Shown here: positions 15,523 to 25,813 of the stretch, one piece after another
How the letters are laid out: every line of letters begins with the position of its first letter
Numbering within the stretch: the stretch's first letter is position 1
From: Syntrophomonas zehnderi OL-4
GTDB taxonomy: Bacteria > Bacillota > Syntrophomonadia > Syntrophomonadales > Syntrophomonadaceae
NCBI RefSeq assembly: GCF_000983115.1
Contig: NZ_CGIH01000026.1
Location: forward strand, 112,564 to 176,563
Direction: 5' to 3'
DNA: 64,000 nucleotides
The notes under the pieces: generated by a model
Told to the model about the DNA's origin: nothing
The model's database searches: none
What the model saw: only the letters and a program-made list of their open reading frames with translations
Made by a program: the position numbers and the translations under genes

Positions 15523-17196
15523 ATGGCAATATCCAATCGAGAATTAAATACGATAGAAGTTGTCGTAAAAGGAAAAGGTTCCTACCAGACCGTTTCTGGA
15601 ATAACCCTGGGGGCGTTTTACGACCAATTAAGGGACGAACTTGAATATCCGGCAGTAGCCGGGATTATCGATAATCATTTAAGAGACGTTTATTTTCCAC
15701 TGGATCAGGATTGCGAAATAGAATTGGTGGATCTGTCCTCAGACATGGGCTTAAAAACCTACCGCCGCAGTGTGGTATTTTTAATGATTAAAGCCAGTTG
15801 GGATCTGTTTCCGGGCCGAAAATTAATGATAAAACACTCTCTTTCCAACGGACTTTATTGTGAGTTCCTGGATAGAGCCAGCACCGCCCAGGAGATTGAA
15901 ATGATCAGCAGACGCATGGAAGAATTGGTGGCTCAGGATCTTCCCATTAACAGAATTCTGGTGGACAGAGAAGTTGCCCGCCAACTGTTTACCGATCAGG
16001 ATCAGGATGATACGGTGGAAATTCTGGAATATCGTAACAAGTCGAAAGTGCATGTATATGAATTGGATGGCTTTTATGAATACTTTTATGCTTACATGGT
16101 AAGCAGTACCGGTTTGCTTAAGAAATTTAAGCTTTTAAACTATGCTCCCGGTATGATACTCCAAACTCCAGAAATAAATGATCTTAAATTAGAACAGCCT
16201 TTCCGTGAATTGCCGCAGTTATTTAAGGTATACCAGGAGGCTAAGGCCTGGGCAAATATGCTGAATACGTCTCACCTGGCAGCGATGAATAAAATTATTG
16301 CCGCCGGGGAAATCGATGATTTGATCAGGGTTAATGAAGCCCTGCAGGAAAAAAAGATAGCCCAAATTGCGGACATGATCTGTAACGATCCCAAGACCCG
16401 CTTGGTGTTGATCGCCGGGCCATCATCTTCCGGCAAAACCAGCTTTGCCCAGCGGCTATTAATCCAGTTAAGGGTCAACGGACGACATCCGGTTTCCATT
16501 TCCCTGGATAATTATTTCGTAGATAAAATAAAGACCCCCCGGGATGAGGACGGGGATTATGATTTTGAAGCGCTGGAAGCGTTGAAGCTGGATTTGTTTA
16601 ACGATCATTTAACCCGTTTAATCAGAGGGGAAGAAGTAGAGATTCCCATCTACGATTTCAGACAGGGCAGGTGTTTGAGTAAAGGTGTGCCCATTACGGT
16701 TCCTGCGGGTGAGCCTATTATAATTGAAGGAATTCATGGACTTAATGACCAGTTGACTTGGAGTATACCTGCGGAACAGAAGTTTAAGATCTATGTAAGT
16801 GCCCTGACCATGTTAAATATCGATTATACCAACCGTATTCCCACTACAGACTGCCGTCTGATTCGCAGAATCGTGCGGGACAGACGCACCCGGGGTTATT
16901 CGGCTTTGGAAACCATTAAACGCTGGCCTTCGGTACGGCGCGGGGAAGAAAGAAACATTTTCCCTTTCCAGGAAAATGCGGATATCATGTTTAATACTTC
17001 GCTGCTCTTTGAAATGTCAGCCTTAAAACCTTTTGCTGAACCGCTGCTGAGGGAAATTGGCCCGGAAAACCCGGAACATGCGGAAGCCCGGCGGTTATTA
17101 AAATTTTTAAGCTATTTTCGTCCCATCCCTTCCACCAATATTCCGCCCAATTCCATTCTGCGGGAATTCGTTGGCGGTAGTTGGTTTAAGGTATAA
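15523..17196 (+). CDS. nucleoside (uridine-type) kinase with N-terminal TGS domain
   Basis: The N-terminal 60 residues resemble a TGS domain. Residues about 60-260 resemble the ThrRS second domain, and residues about 285-500 form a P-loop kinase of the uridine kinase/phosphoribulokinase family. The Walker A motif is GPSSSGKTS, followed by SLDNYFVDK and a lid-like RRIVRDRRTRGYSA segment. It probably phosphorylates a nucleoside; substrate unproven. AGGAGG is 8 bases before the ATG. TATAAT at 15492-15497 may be its -10 box, though the -35 is poor. A bidirectional terminator separates it from the convergent cls gene. The ThrRS-like N-terminus may explain misannotation elsewhere. Confidence 0.82.
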   Translation: MAISNRELNTIEVVVKGKGSYQTVSGITLGAFYDQLRDELEYPAVAGIIDNHLRDVYFPLDQDCEIELVDLSSDMGLKTYRRSVVFLMIKASWDLFPGRKLMIKHSLSNGLYCEFLDRASTAQEIEMISRRMEELVAQDLPINRILVDREVARQLFTDQDQDDTVEILEYRNKSKVHVYELDGFYEYFYAYMVSSTGLLKKFKLLNYAPGMILQTPEINDLKLEQPFRELPQLFKVYQEAKAWANMLNTSHLAAMNKIIAAGEIDDLIRVNEALQEKKIAQIADMICNDPKTRLVLIAGPSSSGKTSFAQRLLIQLRVNGRHPVSISLDNYFVDKIKTPRDEDGDYDFEALEALKLDLFNDHLTRLIRGEEVEIPIYDFRQGRCLSKGVPITVPAGEPIIIEGIHGLNDQLTWSIPAEQKFKIYVSALTMLNIDYTNRIPTTDCRLIRRIVRDRRTRGYSALETIKRWPSVRRGEERNIFPFQENADIMFNTSLLFEMSALKPFAEPLLREIGPENPEHAEARRLLKFLSYFRPIPSTNIPPNSILREFVGGSWFKV

Positions 17197-17272
17197 ACGA
17201 TGGGGGTCGGGACAACCAAGTTTTAAAAAACAGTTGTCGGGTTTATGGGCAAGTGTAAACCAGAATAGATCT

Positions 17273-17310
17273 AGGGCAGGCCAGGAGGCGTTTTCCTGGA
17301 CTGCCCTTTG
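17273..17310. terminator. bidirectional intrinsic terminator
   Basis: AGGGCAG (17273-17279) pairs with CTGCCCT (17301-17307), with an inner CCAGGA/TCCTGG stem, between the convergent kinase and cls genes. Confidence 0.75.
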
Positions 17311-17330
17311 TTAATTGTGATAATTGTTAA

Positions 17331-18875
17331 CTACATCAGGGGAGCAAACATACGCAGTAAGGCCCGGGTTATCCTGCGGTACCATTTAACCTCCCGGCAG
17401 TCTTGCCAGGTTATGGGGCGGCAAATGGTCAGAGTCTGCAGAAAATCCTGCTTGACTTCTGCGACACTTTGGGTTTTAAAAAGCCAAACTCCGCACTCAA
17501 AGTGCAGGTACAGGCTGCGGTAGTCCAAATTAATGGTTCCCACTACCGCAAACTTATCATCCACCACCACGGTTTTAGAATGTATAAACCCCGGTGAATA
17601 TTCGTAAATCAAGACCCCGGCTTCAGTTAGCACTTCGTAGTTCGAGCGGGTAACGGAATGTACAAACCATTTATCGCCTGTCTGCGGTGTAACGATGCGC
17701 ACATCAATACCGCGCTTGGCAGCCAGGCAAAGTGCCGTGGTTAATTCATTATCCAGGATTAGATAGGGTGTGTTTATATAGATGTAATGCTGCGCTTGGG
17801 CAATCATATTCAGGTAGACAGAAACGCCCACCGCCTCATCATCAAAGGGACTGTCGGTAAATGGCTGCACATATCCATCCGCCGTGAATTGAGCGGCTTG
17901 CTCCGGCAAAGCTTTGAAATGCTCATAATCCTCATTCTTACCGCTCATCCATTCCCATAAGGACAAGAACATAACCGTCAGATTCCAAACCGCATCGCCA
18001 TGAATAAGTAAAGACGCATCTTTCCAATGGCCGTGCAGGTTTATAGCATTGATATACTCATCGGCCAGGTTAATGCCGCCGGTAATGGCAGTATGACCAT
18101 CGATTACCACGATCTTGCGGTGATCCCGGTTGTTGTGGCGTAACGATAAAACAGGGCGAAAGCGGTTAAAGACCTGGCATTTAATCCCCATGCTCTCCAA
18201 TTTACGGTCATAACCGGGAGGCAGTTTTAACAAACAGCCCATATCGTCATAAATGACCCGCACATCCACCCCTTGCTGAACCTTTTGCTGCAAAATAGCG
18301 AGAATCGCATCCCACATGATGCCTTCCTCGATAATAAAATACTCCAAAAAAATATAGCGCTCTGCCTTATTTAATTCCTCCAGCATACGCTTGAATTTTA
18401 CTTCTCCGGGGGTAAGGTACTCGCTGGTGGTGCGGTCGTAAACCGGGCAAAAGGAATACTCCCTGATGTACCGAGCCTGATTGGCTGCAACCAGATTCTC
18501 CTGCTTAAGATCGGCTGCCACCCGGGGATCCTGCTCGAGGGCAGTATTGGTTTTTTGGCCTATGATTTCCATTTTGCGCTTGTTTTTCTGGCTGGACTTG
18601 TTGGCCCCAAACATCAGATAAAACAAGCCGCCAAATATTGGGAAAAGCATGATGGGTACTATCCAGGCAATCTTATAGGCCGGGTTGCTTTTGGCGTTAA
18701 TTATAAGCAGAACTGCCACTAAGCTTAATAAGGCGCACAAGCCGTAAAAAAGGGGAAAGTAATTACTGAATTTCCATACGACAACTACTAAAACTACCAG
18801 TTGCAGCAGGATGGCCACGCTGAATAAGACGACCCGACTGAACAAATTTTTCAGTACTCGGTAAATAAAAGTCAT
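17331..18875 (-). CDS. cls: cardiolipin synthase
   Basis: Phospholipase D superfamily enzyme that condenses two phosphatidylglycerols into cardiolipin at the membrane. Two N-terminal membrane segments (about residues 13-33 and 38-58) are followed by a third near 70-88. Two HKD motifs follow: HNNRDHRKIVVIDGHTAITG (about 220-240) and HSKTVVVDDKFAVVGT (about 425-440). At 514 residues it has the usual length. The ribosome-binding site is modest (GGTGAACGG). A promoter lies at 18976-19004, giving a leader of roughly 95 bases that contains a hairpin. Confidence 0.93.
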   Translation of the reverse strand: MTFIYRVLKNLFSRVVLFSVAILLQLVVLVVVVWKFSNYFPLFYGLCALLSLVAVLLIINAKSNPAYKIAWIVPIMLFPIFGGLFYLMFGANKSSQKNKRKMEIIGQKTNTALEQDPRVAADLKQENLVAANQARYIREYSFCPVYDRTTSEYLTPGEVKFKRMLEELNKAERYIFLEYFIIEEGIMWDAILAILQQKVQQGVDVRVIYDDMGCLLKLPPGYDRKLESMGIKCQVFNRFRPVLSLRHNNRDHRKIVVIDGHTAITGGINLADEYINAINLHGHWKDASLLIHGDAVWNLTVMFLSLWEWMSGKNEDYEHFKALPEQAAQFTADGYVQPFTDSPFDDEAVGVSVYLNMIAQAQHYIYINTPYLILDNELTTALCLAAKRGIDVRIVTPQTGDKWFVHSVTRSNYEVLTEAGVLIYEYSPGFIHSKTVVVDDKFAVVGTINLDYRSLYLHFECGVWLFKTQSVAEVKQDFLQTLTICRPITWQDCREVKWYRRITRALLRMFAPLM

Positions 18876-18893
18876 ATCCGTTCACCATTTAAA

Positions 18894-18938
18894 ACAGGCA
18901 GAGACACGGTTTTAGCCGTTGGGACTGCCTGATTTTTT
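18894..18938. terminator. hairpin in the cls leader, terminator-like on the plus strand
   Basis: CAGGCAG and CTGCCTG arms enclose an inner ACGG/CCGT stem. On the plus strand eight T residues follow, a typical terminator, although no plus-strand gene ends here. On the minus strand the hairpin sits in the cls 5' leader and is followed by TTTTAAA. Confidence 0.5.
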
Positions 18939-18975
18939 TTGACCACCTTATATTAATTCATTTTTTGACATAATA

Positions 18976-19004
18976 ATTGTATCGCAAAATAGATAAACAG
19001 GCAA
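18976..19004 (-). promoter_or_regulatory. promoter of cls
   Basis: Read on the minus strand: TTGCCT (19004-18999), a 17-base spacer and TACAAT (18981-18976). Confidence 0.55.
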
Positions 19005-19082
19005 AAAAAACCCATCTAATTTGCGAATATATGATTTTTTTAGGTTTGAGATCAATATCAGTCGATTTGGAGGCTGTATATC

Positions 19083-19820
19083 CTAGATTATTTTTAAATC
19101 AGGCAGCAGGCTCTGCATATACTGCCGGGCTGACTGAATTTCTTGCTCGGTTGGGGGCCGGGAATCAAGCAGGGGGGATTTTAAACCTAAGGCTCTCCAC
19201 TTGGGAGTGCCCATAGTATGGTAGGGCAGCAATTCAAGTCTCTCAACATTGGGCATTTTATAAATCATTTGGGCCAGCATTTCAAGATCCCGGCGATCGC
19301 TGCTTACTTGCGGAATCAATACGTAGCGAATCCACACCGGCATCATAATCCGGCTTAAATAGCGACTCAACGCCAGGGGGCGATCATTGGATTGTCCGCA
19401 TATCTCCCGGTGACGGTCAGGATCAGGATGTTTGATGGATAACATGACCAGGTCAGTTAAAGACATTAATTCCTTTATCTTTTCAACTTCGGCAAATCCG
19501 CTTGTATCCACTGCCTTATGAATATTAAGTTTTCTTAAACGCGAGAAAAGCAGGGTTAAAAATGAGGCCTGCAGCAACGGCTCGCCTCCGGAAACCGTAA
19601 GTCCTCCTCCGGAAGAACGGAAATAGGGCAGGTAGTTTTTTATATCCTCCACAAACCAAGCCACGGTTTTTTTCTGGCCATGCACCATCCTCCAGGTATC
19701 CGGATTATGACAGAATGCGCAGCGCAGGGGACAGCCCTGCATAAAAATGACATATCTTATGCCTGGCCCATCCAGGGTTCCAAAAGTTTCAATAGAATGA
19801 ATATAACCTTCCAGCGCCAT
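19083..19820 (-). CDS. pflA: pyruvate formate-lyase activating enzyme
   Basis: Radical SAM enzyme that installs the glycyl radical on PflB. The N-terminal motif GTLDGPGIRYVIFMQGCPLRCAFC holds the C-x3-C-x2-C cluster site, followed by HNPDTW. SGGEPLLQ and the later LELLPYH segment are typical of the family. At 245 residues it has normal length. GGGGGAAG precedes the ATG. It lies 26 bases downstream of pflB in the same orientation, the standard pair. The products and an anaerobic setting fit fermentative or syntrophic metabolism. Confidence 0.95.
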   Translation of the reverse strand: MALEGYIHSIETFGTLDGPGIRYVIFMQGCPLRCAFCHNPDTWRMVHGQKKTVAWFVEDIKNYLPYFRSSGGGLTVSGGEPLLQASFLTLLFSRLRKLNIHKAVDTSGFAEVEKIKELMSLTDLVMLSIKHPDPDRHREICGQSNDRPLALSRYLSRIMMPVWIRYVLIPQVSSDRRDLEMLAQMIYKMPNVERLELLPYHTMGTPKWRALGLKSPLLDSRPPTEQEIQSARQYMQSLLPDLKII

Positions 19821-19846
19821 ATCTTCCCCCTAAAACGATTTATATC

Positions 19847-22081
19847 TTACACAATAGTATGGAAGGTTCGGTTGATTACATCCAATTGCTGTTCACGGGT
19901 GAGTTTTATAAAGTTTACTGCGTAACCTGATACCCGGATAGTTAGCTGCGGATATTTCTCCGGATGTTCAATGGCATCTTCCAATATTTCCCGTTCTAAA
20001 ACATTGACATTAATATGGTGGCCTCCGCTGGCAAAATAACCATCCAGCAAAGACCTTAAGTTGCGGGGACGTTCCTTGATTTCCCGGCCTAGGGCCTTAG
20101 GAATAATGGAAAAAGTATAGGAGATGCCGTCCAAGGCATAACGGTAGGGCAGCTTGGCAACCGAGTTCATGGAAGCCAGTGCCCCTCTCTGGTCACGACC
20201 ATGCATGGGATTGGCTCCAGGAGCAAATGGTTCTCCTGCTTTGCGTCCATCCGGGGTACTGCCGGTTTTTTTTCCATACACAACGTTGGACGTAATAGTC
20301 AGAATCGACAGGGTGTGTTTTGAATCACGATAAGTAGGATGTTTCGCTAATTTTTCCATAAAAGTCTTTTGCACCAGTATGGCGATTTCATCTACCCGCG
20401 GATCATTATTACCGAAAGACGGGTATTCTCCGCAGACTTCAAAATCAGTAGCTAATCCTTGACTGTTGCGGATAATCTTAACCCGGGCGTGCTTAACGGC
20501 GGAAAGAGAATCTGCGACTACAGACAGACCGGCCATCCCAAAGGCCATGGTGCGGTAAATATTCAAGTCATGCAGGGCAAATTCCAAACGCTCATAAGCG
20601 TATTTATCATGCATATAGTGGATGATATTCATAGTGTTAACATACGTCTTGGCCAGCCATTCCAGGACTTTGTCGTAGCGATCCCATAATTCATCGTAAT
20701 CCAGTATATCACCGGAAATAGGTTTAAACTCAGGCGCAACCTGCAGCCCCAGCATTTCATCAATGCCGCCGTTTATGGCATAAAGCAAAGCTTTGGCCAG
20801 ATTTGCCCGGGCACCGAAATACTGCATCTGTTTTCCGATCCGCATGGCAGACACACAACAGGCAATGGCATAGTCATCTCCCCAGTAGGGACGCATCAGG
20901 TCATCATTTTCGTATTGAATCGAACTGGTGTCGATGGAGGTCTGGGCACAGAACTCTTTAAAGGGTTGGGGCAGATTTTGCGACCATAATACAGTCAAAT
21001 TTGGTTCCGGGGCGGATCCCAGGTTATTAAGGGTATGCAAAAAACGAAACGAGGTACGGGTAACCAGGGTGCGGCCATCGATACCCATGCCGCCAATAGA
21101 TTCTGTGACCCAAACCGGATCACCGGAAAAGAGTTCATTATAATCAACGGTGCGCAGGAAGCGTACCATGCGCAGTTTGATGCAAAATTGATCTATCAAT
21201 TCCTGGGCTGCCTCCTCATCGATATCTCCGCGTTTAAGATCCCGATTTAGATATATATCCAGAAATGTAGATACCCGGCCCAAACTCATGGCAGCTCCGT
21301 TTTGTTCCTTGATAGAGCCTAAATATCCAAAATAGACAAATTGCACAGCCTCCCTGGCATTACGGGCAGGTTGGGAGATGTCATACCCATACATTTCCGC
21401 CATTTCATTTAGCTCCTTGAGCGCGGTAATCTGCTCACTGACTTCTTCCCTCAGCCGAATCAAATCATCGGTGAACACATCATATTCAATTTGCTTCAGG
21501 CACGCTATTTTATTTTTTATTAAAAAATCGGTTCCATACAGGGCAATGCGCCGATAGTCACCGATGATCCGTCCCCGGCCGTAGGCATCCGGCAAACCGG
21601 TTATAATGCCAGCTTTACGGGCTTTACGTATTTCCGGAGTATAGACATCAAATACCCCCTGATTATGGGTTTTGCGATAATGGGTAAAAATCAAGTCGAT
21701 CTCTGGATCTAATTCATACCCGTAAGAGTCCGTAGCGGCACGTACCATTCTGATGCCCCCCATCGGCATGATGGCCCTTTTTAAAGGTTCATCGGTCTGC
21801 AGGCCTACAATTACTTCCAGATCACGATCAATATAGCAAGGTTTATGGGATGTAATGGATGATACTGTATGGGTGTCAATGTTTAAAACACCGTTTTTCT
21901 GATGTTCTTCCCAAAGTAATTTTTTGACCTTATCCCATAGATCTAGGGATTTGGCAGTAGGAGGTTTCAAAAATGTACCATCCCCGGTATAAGGCATATA
22001 GTTGAGTTGAATAAAATCCCGCACATCTATTTCATCTACCCAGTGTCCGGCCACAAATCCTTCCCAAGCAGTATTTTGCAT
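19847..22081 (-). CDS. pflB: formate acetyltransferase (pyruvate formate-lyase)
   Basis: Converts pyruvate and CoA to acetyl-CoA and formate without oxygen. Diagnostic features are the adjacent catalytic cysteines in [10 protein letters not shown] near residue 400, and the C-terminal glycyl-radical motif RVSGYAVNF near residue 720. At 744 residues it matches true PflB rather than the longer glycyl-radical dehydratases. AAAGGGGCG precedes the ATG. It is divergent from the phoB-like gene across a 219-base gap that contains two TGTAAA-type repeats. Confidence 0.96.
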   Translation of the reverse strand: MQNTAWEGFVAGHWVDEIDVRDFIQLNYMPYTGDGTFLKPPTAKSLDLWDKVKKLLWEEHQKNGVLNIDTHTVSSITSHKPCYIDRDLEVIVGLQTDEPLKRAIMPMGGIRMVRAATDSYGYELDPEIDLIFTHYRKTHNQGVFDVYTPEIRKARKAGIITGLPDAYGRGRIIGDYRRIALYGTDFLIKNKIACLKQIEYDVFTDDLIRLREEVSEQITALKELNEMAEMYGYDISQPARNAREAVQFVYFGYLGSIKEQNGAAMSLGRVSTFLDIYLNRDLKRGDIDEEAAQELIDQFCIKLRMVRFLRTVDYNELFSGDPVWVTESIGGMGIDGRTLVTRTSFRFLHTLNNLGSAPEPNLTVLWSQNLPQPFKEFCAQTSIDTSSIQYENDDLMRPYWGDDYAIACCVSAMRIGKQMQYFGARANLAKALLYAINGGIDEMLGLQVAPEFKPISGDILDYDELWDRYDKVLEWLAKTYVNTMNIIHYMHDKYAYERLEFALHDLNIYRTMAFGMAGLSVVADSLSAVKHARVKIIRNSQGLATDFEVCGEYPSFGNNDPRVDEIAILVQKTFMEKLAKHPTYRDSKHTLSILTITSNVVYGKKTGSTPDGRKAGEPFAPGANPMHGRDQRGALASMNSVAKLPYRYALDGISYTFSIIPKALGREIKERPRNLRSLLDGYFASGGHHINVNVLEREILEDAIEHPEKYPQLTIRVSGYAVNFIKLTREQQLDVINRTFHTIV

Positions 22082-22159
22082 AAAAGCGCCCCTTTCTTCA
22101 CATTGTCCCCGCTTAGCCGGGATGCTTGTTAAGTTTTATTAGTTTGACCCGAATTGAAT

Positions 22160-22187
22160 TGTAAATTCCGCATATGTAGATTGTAAA
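22160..22187 (-). promoter_or_regulatory. possible degenerate Pho-type repeat pair
   Basis: On the minus strand TTTACA occurs twice with starts 22 bases apart (two 11-base turns), at 22187-22182 and 22165-22160. The middle half-site is not conserved. It lies between pflB and the phoB-like gene. Weak by itself; reported because the same hexamer at 11-base period precedes pstS and pstC. Confidence 0.3.
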
Positions 22188-22300
22188 ATCTTTCCTTGCC
22201 AGCAACCGACTATTTATATTTTGGCTGTTTAAGTATAGGATTAGAAAAAGACATTTAAAATTTATACCATAAGATTATTTTCAAGCAGGGAAGTGATTAA

Positions 22301-23005
22301 ATGAATGGCAAAATCATGGTAGTTGATGACGAAGAAGCCCTGGTCAGACTAATCAGCTATAATCTGGCCAAAGAAGGATTTAATATATTGACGGCCGGGG
22401 ACGGAAATGAAGCCTGGCAGATGATTATTCAGGAAAAACCGGATCTTATAGTACTGGATCTGATGCTGCCGGGCAAAGACGGCCTGGAGATATGCCGGGA
22501 TTTGCGCAAAGAAAATATTGATATACCCATCATTATGCTGACTGCCCGAGACGAAGAAATCGATAAAGTTCTGGGCCTGGAACTGGGTGCGGATGATTAC
22601 ATGACCAAACCATTCAGCGTGCGGGAATTAAGTGCCCGGGTAAAGGCCGTATTAAGAAGAAAACAGGCAATTATGACTAGTGAGTCGGCAGATACGGAAT
22701 TGATAATCGGCAGCTTTATTATTAAACCGGAAAGGTATGAAATTTACTTTAACGGTGAATTACTGGACTTAACTTTAAAAGAATATGAATTGTTAGAGGT
22801 TTTACTGAAAAACAAAGGCCGGGTCTTAAAACGCGAATACCTCTTGCAGATCTTGTGGGATTATGCCGATGGGGTTAACACCCGGGTACTGGATGTTCAC
22901 ATCAGCAAAATAAGAGATAAAATTGAGATTGATTCGAAAAATCCGCGCTATATTAAAACGGTACGGGGACTTGGCTATAGATTTGAGGACAATTCAGATG
23001 TTTAA
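22301..23005 (+). CDS. phoB: PhoB/PhoP-type response regulator
   Basis: OmpR-family regulator. The receiver domain (about 1-120) has the acidic pair in VVDDEE, the phosphoacceptor Asp in LIVLDLMLPG, Thr in MLTARDE and Lys in TKPF. A winged-helix DNA-binding domain (about 130-232) ends in the family's RTVRGLGYRF segment. Its operon with phoR and the adjacent pstSCAB-phoU make it the phosphate-starvation regulator; it should bind the Pho boxes at 24846 and 25968. AGGGAAGTGA lies upstream of the ATG. It could be named phoP in Firmicutes usage. Confidence 0.92.
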   Translation: MNGKIMVVDDEEALVRLISYNLAKEGFNILTAGDGNEAWQMIIQEKPDLIVLDLMLPGKDGLEICRDLRKENIDIPIIMLTARDEEIDKVLGLELGADDYMTKPFSVRELSARVKAVLRRKQAIMTSESADTELIIGSFIIKPERYEIYFNGELLDLTLKEYELLEVLLKNKGRVLKREYLLQILWDYADGVNTRVLDVHISKIRDKIEIDSKNPRYIKTVRGLGYRFEDNSDV

Positions 23006-24743
23006 TAGTTTTCGCCGTAAGCTGACCGTCAGTTATCTGGCTCTTATAATTCTGTTGCTGATTATAGCCGGTGGGCTGGTTTTTACGAGTTTCAGACAAT
23101 ACTATCTGCATAATCTGGAAACCCGGCTTACCCGGGAAGCCTATCTGATTGCCGATATGGTCGCATATGCAGAGTCAAACCATAACCAGCGCATGCAGGA
23201 ATTGGCCGACACGGCCAGCCGGGACAACGCAACCCGGGTGAGCATTATAGATCGGGATGGTGTAGTCCTGGGTGATTCCCAGTTCGACTCCACTCAGATG
23301 GAGATTCACAAGTCCCGGCCGGAGGTCTATCAGGCTCTGCGCGGAGAAGTCGGCGTAGCCATGCGCTATAGCACTACGGAAAAGGTTAAACTGCTGTATG
23401 TGGCTGTTCCCCAAGCATCCGGCGGTGTTGTCAGAATAGCCATGCCTTTGGCTGAACTGACCGCTATCAATAAACACATCTTATTCAATTTGTTCCTGGT
23501 TCTTCTCATATCTGCTGTGCTGGCAGCTATTTTGAGTTCGCTGATGGCTAAAAAGTTTTCTGGGCCTCTGGATGATATTACGGATGTGATAAAGGAAATG
23601 GCCGATGGAAACCTGACCCGACGTGTCAGTTATCAGGGCATTGACGAATTAAGTATCCTGGCTGAGTCTTACAATCGTATGGCAGATTCCATCGAGCAGG
23701 GCATTAATGAGATATCCGAGGTTAAAAATCGTTTGGAGGCTCTGCTGGAGAATTCGGTAAATGGAATATTGATGGTTGGCGGCGATGGCCGGATAAGTTA
23801 TATCAACCCGGTTGCGATATCTCTGTTGGGACTGCAGGAGAACGTAATTGGCCGTAACAAGAATGAAGTCATAAATGATTACGAAATAATAGCGGCCATT
23901 GACCGGGCCAGAAAAGATCTGCAGCCGGTTCGTCAAGAAAAGGTTCTGCACATTCTGGGCGGGAAAACCGTGGAAATGAATATTGTCCCTATTTTGTCCG
24001 AGGATGAAGCTTTTCAGGGGATTCTGGTTATATTAAACGACATAAGCGAATTAAAAAGGCTGGAGCAGGTACGTAAGGATTTTGTGGCCAATGTCTCCCA
24101 TGAATTAAAAACCCCGCTGGCTGCGATCAGCGGTTTTGCTGAGACATTGCTGGATGAAGAAGGTGAAAAATCCAATCATGTCAGCGAATTCAGCCGGATT
24201 ATCTTTGATGAAACCCAGCGCTTGAATCGTTTGGTTAATGGCTTACTGGAATTGTCCCGGATGGAATCAGAAAAAATGGAGTTAAATGTACTGCCTGTTG
24301 ATATTGGAGAAGTGGTGCAAAATACGCTTAATGCTGTGCAGCAGCAGCATCAATCTGTCAATATCTGCTTTGATTATATTCCGCCTCCTGCGGGGATTGT
24401 AATAGACAGTGACCCTGTACTAATTTCCCAGGTTTTGAGTAATTTGCTGGATAACGCCATCAAATACAGCCCTAAGGGAGGGCGGATACAGGTAGAGGTT
24501 TTAGACTATGCCGATCGCGTAGAAATTAACGTGGTCGATCAGGGGATAGGGATCCCCTCTCAGGAGATTCCCCGAATATTTGAACGTTTTTACCGAGTTG
24601 ATAAAGCCCGCACCAGAAAGACGGGCGGAACTGGCTTAGGTTTGGCAATAGCCAAACACCTGCTTGAAAACCTGGGCGGACAAATATCAGTCCAGAGTAC
24701 CGTTGCCCAAGGCTCAAAATTCACCTGCACTCTTTTTAAATAA
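22998..24743 (+). CDS. phoR: phosphate regulon sensor histidine kinase
   Basis: Membrane sensor kinase. It has TM1 (about 13-32), an extracytoplasmic sensing loop, TM2 (about 160-182), HAMP (about 185-235) and a PAS domain (about 245-350). The HisKA domain carries phospho-acceptor His in VSHELKTPLAAI, and the HATPase domain has the N, G1 (DQGIGIP), F and G2 (GTGLGLAI) boxes. Start ATG 22998 has GAGGAC 9 bases before it and overlaps the regulator gene by 8 bases, which suggests translational coupling. It should phosphorylate the PhoB-type regulator when phosphate is low, in concert with PhoU and PstSCAB. Confidence 0.92.
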   Translation: MFNSFRRKLTVSYLALIILLLIIAGGLVFTSFRQYYLHNLETRLTREAYLIADMVAYAESNHNQRMQELADTASRDNATRVSIIDRDGVVLGDSQFDSTQMEIHKSRPEVYQALRGEVGVAMRYSTTEKVKLLYVAVPQASGGVVRIAMPLAELTAINKHILFNLFLVLLISAVLAAILSSLMAKKFSGPLDDITDVIKEMADGNLTRRVSYQGIDELSILAESYNRMADSIEQGINEISEVKNRLEALLENSVNGILMVGGDGRISYINPVAISLLGLQENVIGRNKNEVINDYEIIAAIDRARKDLQPVRQEKVLHILGGKTVEMNIVPILSEDEAFQGILVILNDISELKRLEQVRKDFVANVSHELKTPLAAISGFAETLLDEEGEKSNHVSEFSRIIFDETQRLNRLVNGLLELSRMESEKMELNVLPVDIGEVVQNTLNAVQQQHQSVNICFDYIPPPAGIVIDSDPVLISQVLSNLLDNAIKYSPKGGRIQVEVLDYADRVEINVVDQGIGIPSQEIPRIFERFYRVDKARTRKTGGTGLGLAIAKHLLENLGGQISVQSTVAQGSKFTCTLFK

Positions 24744-24845
24744 TTCGTATTAGATGCCGCTTGGAGAATAGAATCATATAACAGGAGATGCTGTTTAAGC
24801 AGCGTAGTTCAGCTTCCGGGAGAAGCCCGCCATACTTCCGGTTGA

Positions 24846-24862
24846 TTTACATTTTATTTACA
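24846..24862 (+). promoter_or_regulatory. Pho box before pstS
   Basis: TTTACA at 24846-24851 and again at 24857-24862, an exact direct repeat with 11-base period. This agrees with the Firmicutes PhoP pattern TT(A/T)ACA spaced by about 5 bases. It lies 88 bases before the pstS start. Confidence 0.7.
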
Positions 24863-24949
24863 CAGCCGGCAGATAGTCTTAAGAAACGAGGAATAATGGT
24901 TTTACATACGGGTGGTAGACTTTTGATAGAAATATCAAAAGGAGGTTTA

Positions 24950-25813
24950 ATGATGAGGAGAAAACGTAATGTTGCAATTGTGATGGTGGGTATGATACTG
25001 ATTTTACTTTTGGCTGTAGCCGGATGCAGCCAAAAGGAAGGAAGCAAAAGCGGGGATGATGGCCAAGGTACAGCCAAACTGGAAGGAACATTGACGATTG
25101 CCGGTTCAACTTCTGTGCAGCCGTTCAGCGAAGTTCTGGCCGAGAAATTCCAGGAAAAAAATCCGGGTGTAAAGGTAAATGTTCAGGGAGGTGGCTCCAG
25201 TCAGGGTGTGGAAGCAACCATCTCAGGTGCGGCCGATATCGGAGCTGTATCACGCGATTTGAGTGACGAGGAAAAAAACCGTGCCAAATTAACGGTAACA
25301 CCTATAGCCATTGATGGAGTCGCAATAGTCGTTAACCCGGCCAACCAGGTGAGCGGCCTGAAAACGGAAGATGTTAAGAATATATACCTGGGAAACATTA
25401 AGAATTGGAAAGAAATCGGCGGTATTGATGCCCCTATAACGGTTGTATCAAGGGAAGATGGGTCTGGAACCAGGGATGCCTTTACCAACATAGTTATGAA
25501 TAAGGAAGATATCGTTAAAAGCGCCATTATCCAAAACTCTACCGGGGCAGTGAAAACGACTGTTGCCGGGGACAAAAACGCTATCGGTTATGTTTCCATG
25601 TCCAAGGTAGGCAAGGATATTAAAGCCTTGGATATTGACGGAAACCAGGCCATTGAAGCCAACGTTAAATCTGGAACCTATAAACTGCAAAGACCTTTTA
25701 TTTATATTACCAAAGATAACCCGCAGGGTCTGGCTAAAGCCTTTATTGATTTTGTGCTGAGCCCCGAAGGCCAAAATATCATTGTTGAAGAAGGTGCCTT
25801 CAAAATAAAATAA
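24950..25813 (+). CDS. pstS: phosphate ABC transporter, substrate-binding lipoprotein
   Basis: Binds phosphate outside the membrane and delivers it to PstCA. The N-terminal signal ends in a lipobox (LLAVAGC), so it is a lipoprotein. The phosphate-binding motifs are AGSTSVQPFSE near residue 50 and the SREDGSGTRDAF segment near 170. At 287 residues it has normal length. AAAGGAGG precedes the ATG at 24950. It has its own terminator downstream (25922-25951), so PstS can be made in excess over the membrane parts. The Pho box at 24846 predicts induction on phosphate starvation. Confidence 0.95.
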   Translation: MMRRKRNVAIVMVGMILILLLAVAGCSQKEGSKSGDDGQGTAKLEGTLTIAGSTSVQPFSEVLAEKFQEKNPGVKVNVQGGGSSQGVEATISGAADIGAVSRDLSDEEKNRAKLTVTPIAIDGVAIVVNPANQVSGLKTEDVKNIYLGNIKNWKEIGGIDAPITVVSREDGSGTRDAFTNIVMNKEDIVKSAIIQNSTGAVKTTVAGDKNAIGYVSMSKVGKDIKALDIDGNQAIEANVKSGTYKLQRPFIYITKDNPQGLAKAFIDFVLSPEGQNIIVEEGAFKIK

